From positions 1 through 45,370 of IMG/VR virus record IMGVR_UViG_3300025276_000060: a DNA stretch of 45,370 nt; one strand, 5' to 3'. The position numbers and the translations under genes are program-made. The DNA comes from a virus. Below the pieces are notes generated by a model. That model did not search any database, had not been told where the DNA came from, and saw only the letters and a list, made by a program, of their open reading frames with translations. Positions within the stretch are counted from its first letter, which is position 1. Each line of letters begins with the position of its first letter. Shown one piece after another: positions 1-8,082 of the stretch.

Positions 1-139
1 TGCTGATATTTAGGTGTTCCCCATTCGACCACTGGTTGATGTGATAACATAACGTCAGCGTCGTCACAGTGATAATAGGAGTTGATAAAAATAGGTTTTT
101 CCCCCATAATAAAATTACTTTACTAATGAGAGCGTGAAA
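1..139. other. Left-end non-coding leader before the packaging genes
   Basis: No open reading frame with a usable ribosome site is visible here. The stretch is AT-rich. It carries a possible -35-like TTGATA near position 80 and an AATAAA-like stretch further on, but the spacing is too long for a convincing sigma-70 promoter. If the genome is circular or terminally redundant, this would be the region between the early cassette at the right end and the terminase genes, where packaging sites often lie. No cos-like or terminal repeat shared with the right end is visible. Confidence 0.4.
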
Positions 140-514
140 ATGAGTGATATAGAGAGAATAAAATGTAATCCACCTAAGTCAGTGGTTGACCACGATGAAC
201 ACCAAATGTACTGGTCAATGCTTGAAGATATTACGAGTAATGGTGTTGTACTGAAATATCAAGACCGTCATACACTTGGTGAATTGGCCGTAACTATGTG
301 TGAAATGAATCGTCTACGTAATGAACTCAAGGATAACGGCGAATCGATGGAAGTGCAAGGTGATAGAAATATGGTCACTAAACGCAACCCTGCTCGCGAC
401 GCATTAGAGAAATTACGCTCACCAGTATTACGGTTGTTGAAAGAATTTCAGATGACACCATCAAGTCGTGGTAAAACGTTTGGTTCTACTACCTCTGCAA
501 TAGATGATGTTTGA
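140..514 (+). CDS. Terminase small subunit, P27-like
   Basis: The 124-aa product is probably the DNA-recognition subunit of the packaging motor, which binds the packaging site and hands DNA to the large terminase. The C-terminal half contains an NPARDALEKLRSPVLRL-type helix followed by TPSSRGK. That arrangement is typical of P27-family small terminases, where a conserved asparagine-proline precedes a helix and then a T-P-x-x-R segment. I chose ATG at 140 over the in-frame GTG at 134 because GAGAG at 128-132 lies 7 nt upstream of the ATG but only 1 nt from the GTG. The large subunit follows, separated by a homing endonuclease gene. Position next to the large terminase supports the call. Confidence 0.8.
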   Translation: MSDIERIKCNPPKSVVDHDEHQMYWSMLEDITSNGVVLKYQDRHTLGELAVTMCEMNRLRNELKDNGESMEVQGDRNMVTKRNPARDALEKLRSPVLRLLKEFQMTPSSRGKTFGSTTSAIDDV

Positions 515-521
515 CCTTTTA

Positions 522-567
522 GCGTGAACCTCGTATAGTTGGTAAATCGATTAAACGAGGTTCACGT
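522..567 (+). promoter_or_regulatory. Perfect hairpin covering the ribosome site of the homing endonuclease
   Basis: CGTGAACCTCGT at 523-534 is the exact reverse complement of ACGAGGTTCACG at 555-566, with one extra G-U pair outside. The 20-nt loop is AT-rich. The 3' arm contains the ACGAGG ribosome site for the GTG start at 569, so in mRNA read through from the small terminase the site would be paired. Phage homing endonuclease genes are known to be kept quiet in this way, for example the I-TevI ORF of T4. A transcript starting inside the loop would escape repression, which would couple expression to promoter choice. No clear promoter is visible in the loop. Confidence 0.75.
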
Positions 568-568
568 A

Positions 569-1726
569 GTGACTAAAAGAAAGACTGTTAATGAATGGAT
601 TGAACTATCTAATTCAATCCATGATAGTAAATATAAGTATCCTTTTTCAGAATGGGGTACTTTTAATAGTAAATCAAAACTACCTATATCATGCCCCTTA
701 CATGGTGTTTTTCATCAGTCTATGAGCAACCACACTCACAGTAAAAACCCTACAGGTTGTCCTTCTTGTTCCGGTATTAAACAACTTACACTAAAAGAAA
801 GGTTAGAACAGGCTGTAAAAGTTCACGGTGATATATACGACTACTCTCAATGGCCTGAGTCACTAACAGCTAAAACAAAAGTCGAAACAACTTGTACGTT
901 ATGTAACCACAAATGGGTTCACAATGTAGACAACCATATTAGAGGTCGAGGTTGTCCTAATTGTAAATCTCATAACTCAATACTAGAAAAAAAGGCTTTA
1001 AAAGAGAAATTGTCACTTTCAAAAATGCGTAAATGCGAAACGTTAATAGATGGTTGTTCTGACTTACAGAAATCAAAGTATTCATATGATAAGTTACCAA
1101 TGCCTTTCTTAATGAAGTCGGTGTATGAGTTCGAGTGTAAAGAACACGGGACCTTTTTCACAACACCTTATAATCATTTCATAAAGAAAAGTGATTGTCC
1201 CAATTGTGTAAACTCAAACCTTAAAAATAGGCACATGTTCGGTTTTGATAAGTGGTTAAAATTTTTAAAGTCTATACATAACAAGTATGAGTTTAGACAA
1301 CATGAAAGTGGTTCTAACACTGCAAAGGATAAAATATATGCAATATGTCCTTTACATGGTGAATGGGTTGTGAGTATTGATTCGCTCAAGTCTTCAGGTT
1401 GTCCAGCTTGTAAAGGTCAATCTCAGAATTATTTATACATAAACCAGGTTGAAAACGGTTGTTTGAAATTTGGCATAGCATGTGACCCCGAACGAAGATT
1501 GAAAGGTCAGAATAGAGTTAATAATTTACAAATGGAAAGACTCATGGTTTTTATATTCCCTAATTATTCTGACTGTAGAAACTGTGAGAGTGAGATAAAA
1601 AAGTCTGTAACACCTGTTTTGAGTAAAAAGGACCTATGTGACGGATGGACCGAAACTTGTTCGTCGAAATATTTATCTTTGATAATTTCAATGTGTAAAG
1701 GCTTTGGTGGTAAATTTTATGAATAA
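569..1726 (+). CDS. Free-standing GIY-YIG homing endonuclease with DUF723-like zinc repeats
   Basis: This 385-aa protein has four successive Cys-rich modules of the form CP-x-HG-x-F/W followed by GCPxC, as in DUF723-type repeats. They are probably zinc-stabilised DNA-contacting units. Cysteine pairs occur around CPLHG...CPSC, CTLC...CPNC, CKEHG...CPNC and CPLHG...CPAC. The C-terminal part, with LYINQ, then LKFGIA and a following ERRLK, fits a divergent GIY-YIG nuclease core. The gene lies between the two terminase genes, a common landing place for homing endonucleases. I chose the GTG start at 569 because AACGAGG lies 8 nt upstream; the TTG at 539 has no ribosome site. Its stop overlaps the start of the large terminase by 8 nt. 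It is Lys/Asn-rich and AT-rich compared with its neighbours, which suggests acquisition. Nuclease class is likely but not certain. Confidence 0.75.
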   Translation: MTKRKTVNEWIELSNSIHDSKYKYPFSEWGTFNSKSKLPISCPLHGVFHQSMSNHTHSKNPTGCPSCSGIKQLTLKERLEQAVKVHGDIYDYSQWPESLTAKTKVETTCTLCNHKWVHNVDNHIRGRGCPNCKSHNSILEKKALKEKLSLSKMRKCETLIDGCSDLQKSKYSYDKLPMPFLMKSVYEFECKEHGTFFTTPYNHFIKKSDCPNCVNSNLKNRHMFGFDKWLKFLKSIHNKYEFRQHESGSNTAKDKIYAICPLHGEWVVSIDSLKSSGCPACKGQSQNYLYINQVENGCLKFGIACDPERRLKGQNRVNNLQMERLMVFIFPNYSDCRNCESEIKKSVTPVLSKKDLCDGWTETCSSKYLSLIISMCKGFGGKFYE

Positions 1727-3473
1727 CATAGAACAATACGAATACCCTGATTTGCAACCTTTAGAACAAGATTGGCGGTGGTGTCATAAATATGCTTATG
1801 ATGTAATTAAAGGTAATATACCTGCCGGCAAACTAATCAAACAAGCATGTCAGAGACATTTAAAAGACCTTGAACGTAAAGAACTAATATTCGACGAGGA
1901 GGCTGCTAGGTCTATCGTCGCATGGTTTAAGTATATACCTATAACAGATGGTGTTACTGCTGGTAAGGCTACTGTACTTTTACCTTGGCAGATATGGACT
2001 GTCGTTTCAATGATTGCTTGGCGGTGGAATGAAAATACATTCGACGAAGATGGTAACCCTATACGCGTACTAGGTGAGCGACGATTCAATCAGGCTTTTG
2101 TACTAATATCTAGAAAAGCGGGAAAAACGACTTTGGCCGCAGGTATCATGTTATATCTTATGTACAAGTCTGGTTTTCAACCTCGCGTTTTCTCAGTCGC
2201 AACAAAGAGAGACCAGGCTAAGATCCTTTGGACCACAGCTAAAGTTATGATAAAACTAAGTCCTCAGTTGCGAAATATATTTGAAACAAGAGCTAACGAC
2301 ATACTTATGCCTGATAAAGAAGGTGTGTTCAAAGCATTAGCCAGTGACAGTAACCAGATGGACGGATTAAACCCTATAGCTGTGAGTCTGGACGAACTGC
2401 ATGCGTATAAGGATAGAAATTTATATGGTGTAATGATATCTGCTTTCGGTGCACAGACTGAATATCTAATGATAGGTATAACTACGGCAGGTTTCGTGTT
2501 AGATGGTTTATGTACTGACCTTTATAAAAATGGTTGTAGGGTTTTAGACCCACACGATGAAATAGAACAGGATAACTACTTCTACGCAATGTGGCAGATA
2601 GATAAAGGTGACGATTGGACAGAGCCTAAAAATTGGTACAAAGCAAACGCTGGTTTGATATACGGTCTGCCTCGAATGAAATACCTGAAAGATAGGTTTG
2701 TTGAAGCGTCTATGTCTACAGAACAAAAAGCACAGTTTTTAACAAAACATTGTAATGTATTCGTTTCAGGGTCGGATAAATGGCTAGACATAGACGAGGT
2801 TAAAGCGTGTCCTAAGCCACTCGGTAAGTCTTATCTTGACCCAATATACCACGGTCGCAAAGTCTACATAGGACTCGATAGAGCGCGTGTGCACGATATA
2901 ACGAGTTTCTGTATTATGTTCCCGATGGACGATGGTGGTGTCGATATATTCTTTAAAAACATATTACCTAAAGCTACAGTTGACAGTGTGAGTGATTATT
3001 TAAAGAGTAAATATGATAAGGCCCTCGAAACTGGTGATTTAGATTTGGTTTATACACCGACAGTTAAGAACGTAGATGTTGAAAAAGTTATCACTCAACT
3101 GAACGAAGAATTGTCACCTAAAGCGTTCCACTATGACCCTTGGCACATGAGAGAAATATGTGAGGACATGGAAGACATGGGTATACCTATGATTTCTGTA
3201 TCTAACGGTACTGGTAACATGTCAGAACCATCTAAAACACTGGAAGGACTCATAAAAGAGGGTCTTTTAAGGTTTGATAGTGTATTATTTGAGTATGCAT
3301 GTGAGTGTGCTATGATGTCGATGACCAGAAAAAACAACATGGAAGTGTGGCGTGAGAACGATAAGATTGATAAAATTGACCCGTTAATCTCGACTATAAT
3401 AACTCTGTCAGGTGCTACACTAATCAGGGTAGATAAAAACATTTACGATGAACGAGGAATGATGTCAGTATGA
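1719..3473 (+). CDS. Terminase large subunit
   Basis: The 584-aa packaging motor has an N-terminal ATPase and a C-terminal headful or site-cleaving nuclease. Walker A is SRKAGKTT at about residues 131-138, and Walker B is AVSLDELHAY at about 221-230, with the catalytic Glu after the Asp. The nuclease half begins with YIGLDRARVHD, the first metal-binding Asp of an RNase H-like fold. Length and motif order match HK97/P27-like terminases. I chose ATG at 1719 (reading MNNIEQYEYP); it overlaps the endonuclease stop. Upstream in-frame starts lie inside the endonuclease gene and have no better ribosome site. The stop overlaps the portal start in an ATGA junction, indicating translational coupling. 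Confidence 0.95.
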   Translation: MNNIEQYEYPDLQPLEQDWRWCHKYAYDVIKGNIPAGKLIKQACQRHLKDLERKELIFDEEAARSIVAWFKYIPITDGVTAGKATVLLPWQIWTVVSMIAWRWNENTFDEDGNPIRVLGERRFNQAFVLISRKAGKTTLAAGIMLYLMYKSGFQPRVFSVATKRDQAKILWTTAKVMIKLSPQLRNIFETRANDILMPDKEGVFKALASDSNQMDGLNPIAVSLDELHAYKDRNLYGVMISAFGAQTEYLMIGITTAGFVLDGLCTDLYKNGCRVLDPHDEIEQDNYFYAMWQIDKGDDWTEPKNWYKANAGLIYGLPRMKYLKDRFVEASMSTEQKAQFLTKHCNVFVSGSDKWLDIDEVKACPKPLGKSYLDPIYHGRKVYIGLDRARVHDITSFCIMFPMDDGGVDIFFKNILPKATVDSVSDYLKSKYDKALETGDLDLVYTPTVKNVDVEKVITQLNEELSPKAFHYDPWHMREICEDMEDMGIPMISVSNGTGNMSEPSKTLEGLIKEGLLRFDSVLFEYACECAMMSMTRKNNMEVWRENDKIDKIDPLISTIITLSGATLIRVDKNIYDERGMMSV

Positions 3474-4750
3474 TAGTTGACAAATCAGGTATCCCTTTTG
3501 AATACGGTATGAAGTCCGAGCAGGTATCTGACGGCGCTATCTCTATTGACATGCTCGCGAATCGTAGCAGTGGTGTCATGACCGAATCAAAGGCCATGAA
3601 AATTGAAGCGTTTTATGCGTGTGTACGAGATAAAGCTGAAACAATAGGGCAACTGCCTCTAAAACTGTATCAGGTGGGTCGTAATTCTCGTACACAATTG
3701 CTGCAGGGACGCACACACCGCATATTCACTAAACAACCTTGTGAACACATGACCATGCAGGGCTTTTTAGAAATGTTGGTTGCGTCATACGAAACGAATG
3801 GTGCTTTCTACGCATACATTGAACGTAATGACCGTGGTGCACCGATGGGTTTAATTCCTTTCGTACACCAGCGTAATGTCGTGCCTAATATGGATTTAAA
3901 CGGTAACGTCTATTACACGTACACAACCAATGACGGTAAACCAGTCCTAGCAGCTCACCCAGACGATTTATTCATTATAAGTATGTTCACGCTCGACGGT
4001 TACACTCCAATTCGCCCTATTCAAGCACAGGCTCGTTTACTCGGTACTGCTGAGTCACAGGATGAATCATATAAGGAAATGACCGAGCAAGGAATCATGT
4101 CGCAGATGGCCCTTAAAACAGACCAACTATTTGACAATAAAAATGCTGCTGAACGACTACGTGAGGATATGAAGAAAACGCGCGGCCCTAACGGTGCTAA
4201 ACATATTCCTATCTTTGAGCAAGGTCTCACACCAATCAGTTTAAAGATTTCACCGAAAGATGCTGAATTACTTGGTTCTAAACAGTTCACAGTAAACCGT
4301 ATCTGCCGCATGACACGTGTACCACCGCATCGTGTTGGTGTTGATACAGGTAAAAATGCCACGGCCACAGTAAGTGAGTTAGACGAGGCTTATATGCGCG
4401 ACTCGTTAAACCCAATACTGTGTAAAGTTGAAGCGGCTTTTGATAAAATTACACCAGATGGCAACAGTGTTGAGTTTAACCGTAAGGCATTCTATGCTGG
4501 CTCACCTTGGCGCTTGGTTGAGGCTGTTGAGAAAGAAGTTAAAGGTGGTCTTGCCAGTGTTAATGAAGGTCGTATCGATTTAGGTCGTGAGACCGTTGCT
4601 GGTGGTGATATATTCGCTATCGACAATAATAACGTAACCTATGGTTTATGGACTGAGGTTAAACAAATTCAAGAACAACTGTATGGTCAAGCAAACCAGC
4701 AAACAGGTGATAAACCGGCTAACAACCAGGAGTCTGAAAATGAAGAATAA
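3470..4750 (+). CDS. Portal protein, HK97-like
   Basis: The 426-aa protein forms the dodecameric ring at the packaging vertex through which DNA enters and leaves the head. The N-terminal segment reading ALK/AMKIEAFYACVRDKA followed by IGQLPLKLYQ is characteristic of HK97-type portals. A later QFTVNRICRMTRVPPHRVG segment matches the family's conserved stem region. The C-terminal tail is rich in Gln, Asn and Glu. The gene starts in an ATGA overlap with the terminase and ends overlapping the protease start, the canonical terminase-portal-protease-capsid order. Confidence 0.95.
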   Translation: MIVDKSGIPFEYGMKSEQVSDGAISIDMLANRSSGVMTESKAMKIEAFYACVRDKAETIGQLPLKLYQVGRNSRTQLLQGRTHRIFTKQPCEHMTMQGFLEMLVASYETNGAFYAYIERNDRGAPMGLIPFVHQRNVVPNMDLNGNVYYTYTTNDGKPVLAAHPDDLFIISMFTLDGYTPIRPIQAQARLLGTAESQDESYKEMTEQGIMSQMALKTDQLFDNKNAAERLREDMKKTRGPNGAKHIPIFEQGLTPISLKISPKDAELLGSKQFTVNRICRMTRVPPHRVGVDTGKNATATVSELDEAYMRDSLNPILCKVEAAFDKITPDGNSVEFNRKAFYAGSPWRLVEAVEKEVKGGLASVNEGRIDLGRETVAGGDIFAIDNNNVTYGLWTEVKQIQEQLYGQANQQTGDKPANNQESENEE

Positions 4751-5390
4751 ATTTATTGAGTTCGGTGTTACTGATTTTAAGATGGACTCTGATGCTGGTA
4801 CGTTTACCTGTTACGGTAATACTAAAGGTAACATCGACCACGCCCTTGACCGTACACTTGATGGTGCTTACCAGAAAAGTATCGACACCCACATGAAAAA
4901 CGGTACGATGCCTAAAATGTTTTGGATGCATAACCCACATGGATTACCTGTAGGTGCATGGCTTGAAATGCGTGAAGACAGCAAAGGTTTGTTTATGAAA
5001 GGTCGTCTGTCCGACACCACTATGGGTAAAGACATTGCTATTCTTGCTAAAGACAAAGCACTTGACTCATTCAGTATTGGTTATCGTGTCATCGAAGAAA
5101 AATGGAATGGCACTAAAGGTTGCAACGATTTAATTGAGTTAGACATCAAGGAAGTGAGTTGGGTGACTATGGCTTGTAATGAAGAATCATTATTACAAGG
5201 CATTAAATCTAAACTTGAAGATGGTGAACACTTAACTAAATCAGACCTTCGTAACGTACTACGTGACACTGGATGGTTTAGTAAACGTCAGATTGAACGC
5301 ATCACGGCTGACTATAATCCTGTTGAACAGGAAGAAATCGATTTAACAGGTTTCAAAGACTTACTTGAAAACTCTACGTTATTTAAGTAA
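4740..5390 (+). CDS. Prohead maturation protease, U35 family
   Basis: The 216-aa serine protease cleaves the scaffold part of the capsid protein after prohead assembly. WMHNPHGLPVGAW near residue 60-72 carries the catalytic His, and LDSFSIGYRV near 113-122 carries the catalytic Ser, as in HK97 gp4-like enzymes. The ATG at 4740 has AGGAG about 8 nt upstream. Starts further upstream would lie inside the portal gene. It overlaps the portal stop by 11 nt and directly precedes the capsid gene. Confidence 0.93.
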   Translation: MKNKFIEFGVTDFKMDSDAGTFTCYGNTKGNIDHALDRTLDGAYQKSIDTHMKNGTMPKMFWMHNPHGLPVGAWLEMREDSKGLFMKGRLSDTTMGKDIAILAKDKALDSFSIGYRVIEEKWNGTKGCNDLIELDIKEVSWVTMACNEESLLQGIKSKLEDGEHLTKSDLRNVLRDTGWFSKRQIERITADYNPVEQEEIDLTGFKDLLENSTLFK

Positions 5391-5480
5391 GCTGTAAAGA
5401 ACATGTGTGGATACACAGGTAAACGCTTGGATAAGCGCCCAAAAGTAAGATAAACCCTTTTAACTATTATAGGTATCATT

Positions 5481-6845
5481 ATGGATATTAAAGCATTACA
5501 GGCGCTTATTGAAACAGCGACCAAAAACTACGAGGCTCAAAAAGATGAGAACTCGAAACTCGAAACCAAGTTCAAAGCGCTTGACGAAAAGCACAACGAA
5601 TTACTTGGTAAATTTGACAAGTTACAAGAGTCTGGTGATAAAGACGTTTCGGCTGTTAAATCTAAGTCTGAAGAAATCGTTACTCAGCTTAAAGAGCTTG
5701 AAGATGAAATGTCAGATTTACGTACTAAACAAAAGTCACCAGCAATTGCTTTCGATAACAAAGAAGTTAAATCTGTTGTTCAAGGTATTGCTAAAAAGGC
5801 TGTCGGTGCGTTTATTAAAACCAAGGACAATCGTTTAGACTTCTTTGAATTTATTGCTCAAAACTCGACAGACCAGTGTAAAGCGTTAAACATTAGTTCA
5901 CCTGAAACAGGTGGTCTTGCTGTAGCTGAAGTGCTTGCTCGCGATGTATTGGATTATTACCGTGACGTATCACCTATCATTGGTGAAGTTGGTCGTAAAC
6001 CATCTATGACACGTTCATACCGTCAGTTAATTCGTATTTCATGGCCTAGTGTTGCAGAAGGTATTGAAAACGTTGCTGGTGTTGTACCTGATGAAACAAG
6101 CACTCAAGAATACGCTGAAATCAAATCTAAAGAGTTCAAAATGTATGCATCACCACGCATCACTAATGAAGCCCTTTCAGGTGTTGATATTGATGTTTAT
6201 GCAGACCTGGTTGCTACACTTGGTGAAGAAAGTGGTGTTTACCTTGCTAACCAAATCTTGTTTGGTGACGGTCAAGACAAAAACGCACGTGGTATTCTTT
6301 CTAGTAATCGTTTCGATATTACTGATGAAACAGGTGAATCGTTCAAACCAACTTTAGGTACTGGCGCACGTGACCATGATTTCTACCCTGCTTATGCAAC
6401 GGGTGTATCTGGTGCTATCGGCGCTGATGATAAAGCTAAAGTAGACTGGTTACTTACCTTTATGCGTAAGTTACCTAAACGCTACCGTAAGAACGCGAAA
6501 CTTTACATGAATGAAAATACACTGTTAGAGTTTGAACTTCTTCGTGACGCTGATGACCGCCCTATTTTCCGTACTAACTACATGGAAGGTGAAGTTCGTC
6601 TAAATGGCAAACCAGTGGTTATCGATGACACGTTACCTGATATTGCGGCAGACTCTGCCTTTATGATTTATGGTGACTTACCGATGGCTTATGCAATCAA
6701 TGACGGCGATATTGATCAAATGCTGTTGGACCCCTATACAAAAAAAGGCTCTTTGATTGTATACACTGAAAAAGAAATGTTTGAAATGGCACAGCGCAGC
6801 GACGCTATCTTAATCGGTGCTGCAACGGCTAACGCTTTAGCATAA
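5481..6845 (+). CDS. Major capsid protein with N-terminal scaffold (HK97 fold)
   Basis: The 454-aa subunit builds the icosahedral head. Residues 1 to about 95 are highly charged coiled coil and correspond to the delta/scaffold domain removed by the neighbouring protease. The HK97-fold core starts near SSPETGGLAVAEVLARDV, the usual start of the mature protein. It continues with long stretches typical of the family, such as the ITNEALSG and GEESGVYLANQI segments. A 90-nt non-coding gap with small hairpins separates it from the protease. A strong intrinsic terminator follows at 6870, consistent with high, separately controlled expression. Confidence 0.95.
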   Translation: MDIKALQALIETATKNYEAQKDENSKLETKFKALDEKHNELLGKFDKLQESGDKDVSAVKSKSEEIVTQLKELEDEMSDLRTKQKSPAIAFDNKEVKSVVQGIAKKAVGAFIKTKDNRLDFFEFIAQNSTDQCKALNISSPETGGLAVAEVLARDVLDYYRDVSPIIGEVGRKPSMTRSYRQLIRISWPSVAEGIENVAGVVPDETSTQEYAEIKSKEFKMYASPRITNEALSGVDIDVYADLVATLGEESGVYLANQILFGDGQDKNARGILSSNRFDITDETGESFKPTLGTGARDHDFYPAYATGVSGAIGADDKAKVDWLLTFMRKLPKRYRKNAKLYMNENTLLEFELLRDADDRPIFRTNYMEGEVRLNGKPVVIDDTLPDIAADSAFMIYGDLPMAYAINDGDIDQMLLDPYTKKGSLIVYTEKEMFEMAQRSDAILIGAATANALA

Positions 6846-6869
6846 AATTCGTTAAATTTATTCTCTCTT

Positions 6870-6896
6870 AAAGCCACTATCACAGTGGCTTTTTTT
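6870..6896 (+). terminator. Intrinsic terminator after the major capsid gene
   Basis: AAAGCCACT at 6870-6878 pairs perfectly with AGTGGCTTT at 6884-6892 around a 5-nt loop, and a run of seven T follows within 6890-6896. It lies 25 nt past the capsid stop. It probably reduces, rather than abolishes, read-through into the connector genes, because no strong promoter is visible immediately downstream. Confidence 0.9.
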
Positions 6897-6928
6897 ATGC
6901 TAATCTTTCGGTTATTAACGGAGGATTT

Positions 6929-7051
6929 ATGTCTTATAACTGTATATCCAAAGAAGAAGATTTTAAACACTGCACTAAGTCGTTAAAACAATTAACGGAG
7001 GATTTATGTACAGTCAAATACTTACACAAAACCCGCTTGACGAGCTATTAA
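6929..7051 (+). CDS. Small 40-aa ORF ahead of the head-tail connector
   Basis: A 40-residue reading frame (MSYNCISKEEDF...) begins with an excellent ribosome site, GGAGG 5 nt before the ATG. The 18 nt from 6914 to 6931 are identical to those at 6991-7008, which start the next gene. The last 46 nt therefore overlap the connector gene in another frame. It may be a leader peptide coupling translation to the connector, or a by-product of a duplicated initiation region. I do not recognise the peptide. Confidence 0.5.
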   Translation: MSYNCISKEEDFKHCTKSLKQLTEDLCTVKYLHKTRLTSY

Positions 7052-7515
7052 CGCTTGATGAAGCTAAAAAACAATGCCGTGTAACTCATACGTTTGACGA
7101 TGATTACATCACTGCATTAATCCCTGTCGCTGCTGAAATGGCGCAAGCTTATAGTAATCGAATTTTATCACCTGCTACTGTTGTGAGTGTTGTTGAACAA
7201 TATTACTCGCAGGTACAATTACCATTCGGTGATGTGACCACTATTAACACTGTTGAAATCGATGGTGTAGCAACGACTAATTTCGAGTTTGAACCAGTTA
7301 CACAGAAAATCACTGTCAATGCGAGTTACGGTAAACTTAAAGTCAATTACGATTGTGGTTTCGTGACATTACCGAAAGCGGTTAAACAGGCCATGTTATT
7401 AACTATCAGCACACTCTATAACAACCGTGAAAACTTCATTACGGGTGTTACTGTTGCTAAATTACCGCAGACCTCTGAAATGCTTTTGAACACGGTGAAG
7501 TATTATGGAATTTAA
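7006..7515 (+). CDS. Head-tail connector, gp6-like
   Basis: The 169-aa protein resembles the gp6/gp15-type adaptor ring that docks under the portal. The N-terminus reads LTLDEAKKQCRV followed by DDDYITALIPVAAEMAQAY. This is the classic start of the family: a helix of conserved Asp and Ala residues that packs around the portal. A later AMLLTISTLYNNRE stretch is also typical. The start at 7006 has GGAGG 5 nt upstream. It overlaps the next gene by 11 nt, which fits the connector operon. Confidence 0.88.
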   Translation: MYSQILTQNPLDELLTLDEAKKQCRVTHTFDDDYITALIPVAAEMAQAYSNRILSPATVVSVVEQYYSQVQLPFGDVTTINTVEIDGVATTNFEFEPVTQKITVNASYGKLKVNYDCGFVTLPKAVKQAMLLTISTLYNNRENFITGVTVAKLPQTSEMLLNTVKYYGI

Positions 7516-7837
7516 TATAAATGCGGGGCGTATGAGCAACCCTGTCGCGTTTATGGTGCAACCGAAAGGTTCTGATGACTATGGTCAACCAAAACCGTTA
7601 GAGGAAGCGTTTAGCGCGTATGCTGATGTGGACGTTAAGAACGGTAGTCAATTAGCACAACTCGGTGAAGATATGACCACCGAGTTAATTACGTGTTTAA
7701 TGTATTATGATGAACGGGCAACCAATTCAATGTGGTTACGTGATTTGCAATCAGGTATTGATTACCAGGTGCATCACATTCGCCCAAGTCGTCGTCACCA
7801 ATCAATGATAGTAACAGCTAAGGTAGAAACAAAATGA
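7505..7837 (+). CDS. Head closure / head-tail joining protein
   Basis: The 110-aa protein matches the SPP1 gp16-like head-tail joining family: a short beta-rich protein beginning with a segment like INAGRMSNPVAF and ending with a conserved YQVHHIRPSRRHQSMIVTA segment. It probably forms the stopper ring that retains DNA after packaging. It overlaps both neighbours, ending in an ATGA junction with the next gene. Confidence 0.82.
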   Translation: MEFNINAGRMSNPVAFMVQPKGSDDYGQPKPLEEAFSAYADVDVKNGSQLAQLGEDMTTELITCLMYYDERATNSMWLRDLQSGIDYQVHHIRPSRRHQSMIVTAKVETK

Positions 7838-8079
7838 GTAATACTGTAAACGTCGATGTGTTAAAAAGCGATGGTTGGAAACTAGGGATAACAGGTCCGT
7901 CAACAGGTACTTTTTCAGGTGGTTCTAGTTATGAGTTTTGTAACAGTGACACGCAACCCGTTGAAGGTTTTGTCGGTCATCGTGTTTCAAATAGTGACCT
8001 TGTATTTTTTGATGTCACCAGTGGTGCAAGTGTGTATTTTAAATCAACACGTGCCACAATTGTAATTACAGAGGGTTAG
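7834..8079 (+). CDS. Unrecognised 81-aa connector-region protein
   Basis: I do not recognise this protein. It is rich in Ser, Gly, Thr and Val, with alternating hydrophobic residues suggesting a small all-beta fold and no membrane segment. It starts in an ATGA overlap with the head-closure gene and ends 3 nt before the SGNH hydrolase gene, so it is in the same translation unit. A small virion decoration or neck protein is possible, but only position supports that. Confidence 0.7.
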   Translation: MSNTVNVDVLKSDGWKLGITGPSTGTFSGGSSYEFCNSDTQPVEGFVGHRVSNSDLVFFDVTSGASVYFKSTRATIVITEG

Positions 8080-8082
8080 AGG

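Noticed and set aside
4641-4739. Longer protease start with 33 extra N-terminal residues
   Set aside because: These codons lie inside the portal gene, and AGGAG favours the ATG at 4740.
5391-5480. Promoter for the major capsid gene
   Set aside because: The gap contains small hairpins (CGCTT-GGAT-AAGCG) and a TATTAT word but no matching -35 box at a proper distance, so no promoter is called.
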